Of a stretch of DNA of 64,000 nucleotides, positions 56,950 through 64,000 are shown one piece after another. A model generated the notes under the pieces. It saw only the letters and a program-made list of their open reading frames with translations, did not search any database and was not told the DNA's origin. A program made the position numbers and the translations under genes. Origin of the DNA: Plicaturopsis crispa FD-325 SS-3. Lineage: Eukaryota > Basidiomycota > Agaricomycetes > Amylocorticiales > Amylocorticiaceae. The stretch's first letter is position 1. Each line of letters begins with the position of its first letter. The stretch lies in the NCBI GenBank assembly GCA_000827205.1, contig KN832565.1, positions 783,639 through 847,638 of the forward strand, given 5' to 3'.

Positions 56950-57798
56950 GGTGGGGGGAAAGAAACCGTAGCGCGTCGCACGCACGAGTCGAGTCGGCGT
57001 GTTAAGTAGTATGAAATCTAAATAGTGTGCCGATTTAGTCTGGCGGACTTACACACACTCCCTATACAGCTCGCTTGCAGCTCGCTACCCGTAGCTGCTC
57101 AACGGCTCGGCGATGACCAAGAGTATCTACGTCGTGTATAAAATTTTCCTGACCATCAATCGGCGACGTTATTGCAACCCACTTATAGCACGCGCAGCCC
57201 GAAATCCGAACGTACTTACTCTTACAAAGCGCTAGCCTAGAGCAGTTCTCTCGTTCAAAGCCGGGACAGTCAAGCCGGAGTCCGTGATTTTGTCAAGGCA
57301 AACCACTTCGTGGAAGAGAGCTGAAAGCTGCGGAGGAGCACTGCTGGTTGGCTTTTGGTAAAAGAAAAGAACCGAGCAGCGGATGGCTGTGCTGGAGGTG
57401 CATCGCCGGATCGATCCTTGCAGCTTCCTCGCAGCTGGAATGTGCAGGGTGCAGTTGACACAATATTAATAACGGAGGTCACAGCAAAGAGGCCCCTGGA
57501 AATGATTCGAATGAGTGTCCAAAACATCGAGATTAGATCGTTTACTTCCGGTGCAAATCTCGCAGACACGGGTGCGGGGTGGGAGGAAGGAGCGGAGGAT
57601 GGGAGTGTGACACAGGAAATACATGTATAGCACAGGATACATTGCTGCTTGAACAACGCCCACGGGAGTCCGTGGTCCACATACAAATTCCGCTCCCAAG
57701 CTAATCGCCGAGCCCTGTTGAGTTCAAATGTGTATCAGCATTTGAGCAAGGGAGAGCAGACGACGGGGTACGGACCGAAGAATTGGTTCTCTATCCTT
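56950..57798. other. Intergenic, no supported gene
   Basis: About 850 bp. The minus frame 57270-57686 (138 aa) has one weakly hydrophobic stretch and no family resemblance. The RTA1-like promoter is expected next to 56950. Confidence 0.45.
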
Positions 57799-59159
57799 TT
57801 AGTATTTACCTAGGCACGGATCAGCATGAACAGCCTATGAGCAGACGAGACACTGGACACTTACAAAGGACGAGTTGATCTTCGACGCATCGGCCTGGCC
57901 CATGAGCTGCATCGTCGTCGACAACTCCGTCTTCAAGAAGTTCAGCATCTTCGTCACGCCGGGCTCGCCGTAGATGTTCGCAAACATCGGGCTCCTCCCC
58001 AGCCCCACCGCGCGCGCGCCCAGCGCAAGCAGCGTGATGACATGGTTTCCCCTGCGCACACCCCCGTCGGCGTACACCTCCATCTTCTCGAACACCTCCG
58101 GCGCGTTCTTGCGGATGTCGAGGAGAATCTCGACCGCGGTCGGTGCGCCGTCGAGCACGCGCCCGCCGTGGTTCGATACGTAGATGGCTGGGAAGCCTAG
58201 GTCTAGGCAGGCTTTCGCGTCTGCTGCGGTCTTGATGCCCTTCGGCACGATTGGAAGGGTGGTGAGGTTGCGGAACGCCGCCAAAGAGGCGAGGTCAAAT
58301 TTCGCGGAGTGTCCCTTCCTATAATAGCGCCGTCAATATTGCTATTCACGATGTGTTCGTGCCTCAACCCTTACTCAGTTGTGTCTCCGGTGAACCGGAT
58401 AGATCGTGTTCGGATACCATTAATACCAGTGTTGTCCACCGTCAGGAACACCGCCTTGAATCCAGCGGCCTTCATACGGTCTAGCTCGTCCACGAGCTTC
58501 GTGTGGTTCGTCCAGATGTATTCCTGGTGGAACATGACCTGGCCCGGAGAGCTCGCGTTCGCAATTTCCTCGATCGACTTCGTGGACGATATGCTCGGGA
58601 CGTAGAGCGCCCCGGCTTTGGCGGCTGCTTGGACTAGAGACAGCTCCGCTGTCGTCTTGTTAGCCTTGCCGGCTTGCGCAGCGGGTGCAATGAAGAAAGG
58701 AAGTGAGAACGGGTGTCCCAGGATTGTGGTGCTGCATGGGAATGAGAATATGGGGCGACAGGGATGCGTGCACAACGTACTTTAGGTTCAGGTCGGACAC
58801 ATCCTGGAAGTCGCGTCCGTTGATCTTCACGTTCTGCCATATATTGAGATTGGCCTGGTACGTTATTTCGTCCAGCGCCGCCGTCCTGAAGCTCGCTACG
58901 CAAAGAGAACGCGTTTGTTAGAACTCTGCAGCTCGTCGACGAAAGACCGAACGCTCTCACCGTAATCTTCGCCTGATAAGGTGTTCTTTGCGGCAATTTG
59001 CATGTCGTTCAAATCAAACATGTCGTCTATAGATGGCAGCTCGCCCGTGACCCATGCCGAGGTATCTAGCCCGGTATCGGGCAGGCCCTCCTGGTCGATA
59101 TTGGCCGCGCAGGTGACTGCTACAAGTCCCAGAATAAGAAAAGCGGTGGCTCTGAACAT
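57799..59159 (-). CDS. Secreted FMN-dependent alpha-hydroxyacid dehydrogenase (L-lactate dehydrogenase/oxidase family)
   Basis: FMN enzyme of the flavocytochrome b2/glycolate oxidase family. ATG 59159 opens a signal peptide (MFRATAFLILGLVAVTCAA); an ATG 16 codons upstream is possible. There is no cytochrome b5 domain. Core: TAALDEITYQANLNIWQNVK, HPFSLPFFIAPAAQAGKANK, ALYVPSISSTKSIEEIA, GFKAVFLTVDNTGINGIR, LTTLPIVPKGIKTAADAKAC (catalytic Lys), GFPAIYVSNHGGRVLDGAPT (catalytic His in S-N-H-G-G-R), MEVYADGGVRRGNHVITLLA and GARAVGLGRSPMFANIYG (FMN phosphate site), then MQLMGQADASKINSSF. A short last exon after GTAAGT reads to TAA 57801-57799, but its exact reading is uncertain. Substrate specificity (lactate or another 2-hydroxy acid) is inference. 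Confidence 0.88.
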
Positions 59160-60211
59160 CCTGAAAGTGCAGGGTGATGCGCGGGGGGTGCGAGCTGTAT
59201 CAGGCAAAAGAGCGGGGGATTAAGAGAGCGTTGGAAAATGAATGGAGAGGGACTTGGGTGAGTTCAGTGGGACATTCAGCAGTTCACAAGGAGGAGCATG
59301 GGAGGAATAACGACGGCGGTGCCCCACAGTAGAGCTGGCTACATACCCATCTAGCCGGCCGTCCATTGAAAAAATGGCTCGGCATTGATGAATACTCCTC
59401 AAAAGTACAGAGCACATGCGCAGCAAGATTGCGAGCACATCTTGCTCTTCGGGCGCCTCTGTTCACATGCGCACGCGGCAGTGGAAACGATGGTAAATCA
59501 TGGCAGATACGGTAGCATAGGGTAGCACCTGGGAGCACACGGTTGAATTCTGTCAGAGAGAAAGAAAGAGAAAAACAAGAGACTTCCTGCGCGGAGCGAA
59601 CTTGGCATGAGATCAATCAAACACCCAGAAAGGAAAGGCGGTGAGTATGGGATAATGGGAATCCTCCTCGACATCCCGGCGCCCGCCAAGCGCCAAGTGC
59701 ACCAAGGACCGAGGGAGAAGAAAAGGATAGAAACTGTTTTATTTATTCAGTACGTGGTTTTGACATTTGGTGGTTGGGGTATGTGCTAACGTATACAGCG
59801 TTCAGTATATAGAGACCAAAAGAAAGACCGCGAAACCCCCAAGCACAAATGGCGCAAACAACGATGTCCACGAAAAAGAAATCATCTCTAGCAAGGCGTG
59901 CGCGCGGGGGCTCAGGAGAGGGATCGGGGATTCCGTGTAAAGATAGAATATAAACACGGGAGGCACATAAGGTGATACTTAGTTTAAACGATTAGTAGGT
60001 GGTGGTGCGCCCCAGGTGCGCCAGCTCGTTAGATCGCCGATGGGTCCGGGGAAGGGGCGGAGGGGAATGCAGGGTGCGATGAGTGGGGAAGAGATCCAGT
60101 GAATGTGCGTGCGACGGGCAGCGGGTATGATGAACGAGAGCTGGTGGTACATGGAGGAAGGCGGGGCGGGACGAGCAGTAGAGGCGTGGAAGAGACGAGG
60201 CGGAAGGGGTG
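59160..60211. other. Intergenic, no supported gene
   Basis: 1.05 kb: promoter of the FMN dehydrogenase and 3' region of the GT31 gene. Only short frames (110 aa or less), A/G-rich around 59560-59740. Nothing else seen. Confidence 0.45.
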
Positions 60212-62659
60212 TTATCGCTGTCGGTGTAATTGGCGACCCCGAGCTATTGCTGATAGCATTTGCGACCGTTGACTCGCCTCGTCCGCTAGCTGGGTCGCCT
60301 CGAACTCAGACTGTTCGTCGCCCTCGAGCATAGCCAGCGCCGTCTCTAGATACCACATGTTCTTCTTGATGAAGTGCACGACGACGGTACCGCCGACGCG
60401 CTTATCCTCGTACTGTTTCTTCCGGCCTTCTCGGTGAAGCCATGCATACTCTGGCGTCATTGGACTCCCTGGGTATGAAACAACTTTAAGCAGCTGGCTC
60501 AGTCAAAGACCGCACATGACACACACCTTCGCGAAGCATCGACATGTCGCTCCCCTCGACCAAAGCCTGAACGCTTTGCCACGGCGTCAATTCCGATAAG
60601 GGAGCCTGATACCGCACACCGAATGTGGACACGCTAGAGTGCGCCCAAGCCGAGGGCGTGGGCGCGTTCCCGCCGATCGCCTGCACCCAAGGCGCGAGTG
60701 TGGCACTCGCATCGTTGCTGGTCCCACTCAAAACGTCTTCGGGCGTCTTATCGGGGTACGACACGATCCCGCGCCGCACTCGTGTGACCTCCGAAGGGAA
60801 GAGGAACCCGTGCGCATATCTATTGAATGCGCGTAAGAACCGACAAATGATACTCACGCCAAAGAAACTGCTTACACTGTTCCGGAGCGAGGGTGGTCGT
60901 ATATCCAGCAGCGTTCGCTGGTCCAGCGTATGTCAGCTGCCCTGGGATGTATCTGCATCCACTTGGCAGTCTGCTTATCCTCTGCACCGCGTGTCATGGT
61001 CTTGACCGTTGGATCTTTCGAAACCCAGTCAACCAGGCTCCAGCTCAGGGCATACAGCTCTCCGCCCATGAACCGATTCTTCACAAGGTAACCCCAGTAC
61101 ACTAATGGGTCCGTAGCGGAGACGTTCGGTGCAAGGGAGATGGAGGGGGTACGGGCAGCTTCGGTGGAGTGAAGGCTAGCAACAGTCCCGTTGCTGCTAC
61201 TCTCATCGCGTGACGAGTGGGAGTGTTCTAGCTCGTCAGCTAGCGTAGCTGTCCGAGGATGCAACTCTGTTCGCAAGCGCGCCTCGAGCTCGGCAAGCAT
61301 GACGAACGAGTCGTCGTCGACTTTCACGACGTAATCCGGACGGACCCACGGTGCGAGCTCCTGTCCAAGACTCTGCTCCTCCCATGATTGCACGGGGTCG
61401 TGGGGCGCAAGCTTTGGTGGTGGTGCCGCCGTGAAGTTTGAGTACGAGAATGGTGGAGTCGTTGCGTTGATCGCCTGAGGGGGTACCAGAGCGTTCTCAG
61501 CCGCCCAGGTAAAGAACGCGTGCGATTTTCCGTAGTTCATGTTCTCGGCCATCGGAAGGATGATGATATCATTGTACACTGCACGTCAGAGGCATCAGCA
61601 AACTCTAAATCGCAGGTTCCGGTCCATGGCAACTTACTTTCTATCTCGTACTGGATACGCTTTTCCCAGCTCTTGCGAGGCTGCCCGAGAACGAAGCGGA
61701 CCAAGGTCCTCGAGGTTCCGAGCCCGTCGTCGCCCTCGCCCGCACCATTTCTGCTGCGCGGGTGACTCGCCCACGTCGTGCGGACCAGCATCCGCCGCTC
61801 GACCGCGGAGTCTACGGAGAATACGCCAACAAAAACGCCGGCAGGTGGAAGAGAGTCAAAATCGTGGGGAGGGAAGGGCACGGGCATAGCCCCCGTGGTG
61901 GAAGGGATGGCAGACGACGGCGAGGAACTGCCGAGGAGAGAGCTCGGAGGGGTGTGCGTGGTTGGAACAGAGCAGTACGCCCGCCACGGCAAGGGCTCCT
62001 TGTCGGGGTTGAGAATGTATATAAGTAGAAGCGTGAGCAGGGTGGCGAATGCCGTTAGCAGCAGGAGCGTCAACACCTGCGATGCACTCGTCAGATGGAA
62101 CCTCGCAACGAAGACTGTGGTCACGTACAATTGTAATAGGTTGTTTGGGGACCAGCGGATTCCTGACTATCCGCCGCACGATTCTTTTCATCGTCCGCAG
62201 TACACTCTCGTCTCGCCGTCGCCGGCGGCGGCGCGACGACGACAGACCAATTGACCACCATTTCCGCCGCTCTTCCCTGCCCCACGGCGGCTGTGTGGTT
62301 GGTCTAAGCAATGGCGAGCTCGGCTCCTCGTCGGTATCAGACGAGCACGACGACTGGTGGTCTAACGGATAGAATTGAGGAAGCGGCGACACGGAACGTG
62401 ACGGCACGGGCGTGGTGGAGGCCGAGGAGCATCGCGAGGAGTTCCTTGATGATTGGGGTAGCGGGTACAGGTACTCGGTATGCCGTGAGGGATCTGTTAC
62501 TGCGACTGAAGGATTGGCTCGCGATGGGGGCCGAGGAGAGTCGTTGGCGTCGTCTGTACTAGACGAGCTGTCGTAGTCATGGACTCTGGGCGATGGTGGG
62601 CGCTGCTCTTGGGCACGAGAGCCAGATGCTGCGCCGAAGAGACTGATGCCAAAAGACAT
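60212..62659 (-). CDS. GT31-like beta-1,3-glycosyltransferase, type II membrane protein
   Basis: Golgi glycosyltransferase of the galactosyltransferase-31 superfamily. ATG 62659 starts MSFGISLFGAASGSRAQEQR. A long Ser/Pro/Arg-rich cytosolic region (about 175 aa, with RRRRRRRDESVL) precedes the membrane anchor LTLLLLTAFATLLTLLLIYI (about 62000-62060). The luminal domain contains GVFVGVFSVDSAVERRMLVR plus TTWASH (the R-x-x-x-R-x-T-W motif), YNDIIILPMAENMNYGKSHA, and the metal-binding DYVVKVDDDSFVML. It continues WGYLVKNRFMGGELYALSWS, RGAEDKQTAKWM, SERCWIYDHPRSGTV and YAHGFLFPSEVTRVRRGIVS. The C-terminus is EYAWLHREGRKKQYEDKRVG, then MLSAIARGRQLHRQR and stop at 60212. About four introns. The unusually long basic N-terminal extension is common in fungal members. 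Acceptor unknown. Confidence 0.85.
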
Positions 62660-63058
62660 GGGGGTATGGAACGAGCGTGGTGGTGATAATTGAAGTTCCC
62701 TGATATGCAGCAGCCGTTCGGCCTCTTGGCTCCGCTATCGCACAGGAAAATAGATATTAAAACGAAAGCAGATGGCGGTTGAAGAGAAGAAGGAGATAGA
62801 CCGACAGTACCGATTCCAAGGACAGGACTGCTGCTGTCGCCGTCGTCGTTGTGGCCGTCGATGAGCAAGGATGTTTTTCGAATTACGGCTGTGCCGAGCA
62901 AAAGTTGGTCCCTGCCCAGTCTACTTTCGGACGTTTTAACAGCGGTTTTGACAAGATTTTGGCATAAATTTGGCCCAAATAAGAAAATGGATCCAATTCG
63001 CGCGCAAGGCACATCGGTTTCTGATGATACATTCAAGGTTTGGTATAGCTACGTTTCG
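62660..63058. other. Intergenic, GT31 promoter and GST-like 3' region
   Basis: About 400 bp holding the GT31 promoter. No gene seen. Confidence 0.45.
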
Positions 63059-64000
63059 TCAATACAGACCCTCCGAATACACCTTCTGCCAGCTGGGCTT
63101 CTCCTTGACCGCGGTCCAAAATACGGCGAGCTTGCTCTGCTGGGGCGCGTCTGGGCGCTGCGCAGAATCCTGCACCGCCGCATCCTTGGGCAGCGCGATC
63201 CCAGCGTGGGCCTCCAGCTTCCCGATCGCAGTAGCGCCGTCGTCGCTGGCGTCTCCGCCAGACAGCGCTACCAAATGCGCGAGCCATGCCGCGAGATGGA
63301 TGTCCACCAAGGAAAATTGGTCCCCTGAGAATGATCAATATTGTGTAGCCTCGTTGGAGCGCGTGCACTCACCAAGGACGTACGGCCCGACTATGTCCAC
63401 GCTCAGCTGGCGCAGGATCGCGTGCAGCGGCTCGCCCCACACATGCGCGGCATTCGCAAAGTAGTATTTGAGCGCGTCGTTTTCCTTGTCCGCGTTCTCG
63501 AACACGTCGAGTAGCGCCTGCACGGCCGCAAGCTTGTCCTCCCAGAACGCCTGCACCTTCTTCGACACGCGTATGTCCTCGGTCTCGTTCTGCTTCAGGT
63601 ACCCCGCGAGGGCGAGGGCACGTCCGCGGAGGGAGGGTAGGACGACGGGGGCGAGCGCGCGGAGGGAGGCGGCGTCGCGCGCGTTGGTGTAGAGGAGGGT
63701 GTCGGGCGAGGCGGCGTCGGAGTGGAGCGTGTCGATGATCTTGGCGGAGAGCGTGGAGAACGCGATGGTCGCGGGTGCGAGAGCGGGCGCAGGTGCGGCG
63801 GACGTGGTGTGGGTGTGCGAGATGGCGGAGCGCGATTTGTCGAGGAATTCGACGAGGGCCTGGATAGGTGTGGCGTCAGGAGTGAGCGCGACTTGAAGGG
63901 AAACGGAGCACGTACCTTGGGGTCCGCGACGGCTTTATACCGGCTTTCGACATCGGATGCGAGTGTCTTGCGCAGTGGGACGACGAGCGCCGGCACATTT
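63059..64000 (-). CDS. Glutathione S-transferase-like protein, C-terminal part
   Basis: The gene runs off the right edge; only the 3' portion is visible, ending GLY with TGA 63061-63059. Segments: PALVVPLRKTLASDVESRYK, ALVEFLDKSRSAISHTHTTS, APVVLPSLRGRALALAGYLK, KVQAFWEDKLAAVQALLDVF, YYFANAAHVWGEPLHAILRQ and LSVDIVGPYVLG. After an intron it continues DQFSLVDIHLAAWLAHLVAL and KPSWQKVYSEGLY. The block F-S-L-V-D-I-H-L-A-A-W is the N-capping/hydrophobic-staple region of the all-helical GST C-terminal domain. The thioredoxin-like N-terminal domain must lie beyond the window, so the family call rests on the C-terminal half only. Two introns (about 63866-63912 and 63328-63372). Confidence 0.72.

Noticed and set aside
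57270-57686. 138-aa minus ORF
   Set aside because: No recognisable domain; random-looking composition.

Overview
This 64 kb window is nuclear DNA of a filamentous basidiomycete, probably an Agaricomycete. Coding sequence is moderately GC-rich. Almost every gene is broken by many short introns of about 50-60 nt with GTRNGT donors. The families are fungal (ERF4, Cyc8/Ssn6, Brl1, RTA1-like, PPZ, mitochondrial ClpP and MPC1). No operons, CRISPR arrays or standard tRNA/rRNA genes were seen. Exons were inferred by hand from reading frame, splice consensus and remembered family conservation.

Layout. 1-3.6 kb: 3' part of an ELO fatty-acid elongase, then a 1,233-bp direct duplication around a 20-N gap, carrying a terminal-inverted-repeat element with a tRNA-like Pol III promoter. 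3.8-7.2 kb: PH-C2-RasGAP. 8.8-11.1 kb: O-fucosyltransferase-like type II membrane protein. 11.5-12.7 kb (-): proline-rich unknown. 13.2-13.8 kb: MPC1. 13.9-17.3 kb (-): DNA ligase I. 18.0-20.5 kb: amino-acid transporter. 21.4-23.5 kb: mucin-like single-pass membrane protein. 24.2-25.5 kb (-): ERF4. 26.1-30.4 kb (-): CYC8/SSN6 co-repressor.

30.4-39.6 kb is gene-poor and repeat-rich (a second TIR element, diverged tandem repeats, microsatellites). It hides one tiny, confidently called gene, a SERF/4F5 homologue with a 7-nt coding first exon. 39.6-42.5 kb: divergent BRL1 and clpP (clpP has a 6-nt microexon). 42.5-43.8 kb: unresolved gene. 44.0-46.3 kb: membrane-anchored pepsin-fold protein with degraded catalytic motifs. 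46.9-47.2 kb (-): a 99-residue secreted precursor with three KR-delimited repeats, the most novel object here. 48.6-49.4 kb: RPS11 with a GC-AG intron. 49.8-51.5 kb: PPZ phosphatase. 52.3-53.7 kb (-): DMT transporter. 54.0-54.3 kb: mitochondrial bL36. 54.4-55.2 kb (-): dihydrofolate reductase. 55.4-56.9 kb (-): RTA1-like. 57.8-59.2 kb (-): secreted FMN-dependent alpha-hydroxyacid dehydrogenase. 60.2-62.7 kb (-): GT31 glycosyltransferase. 63.1 kb to the edge (-): GST-like C-terminal half.

Genes are mostly independent. Shared themes are Ras signalling (RasGAP, ERF4), S phase (DNA ligase and DHFR, each with an ACGCGT box about 90 bp upstream of its ATG), mitochondria (MPC1, ClpP, bL36m) and the secretory pathway (O-FucT-like, GT31, mucin, pseudoprotease, repeat peptide).
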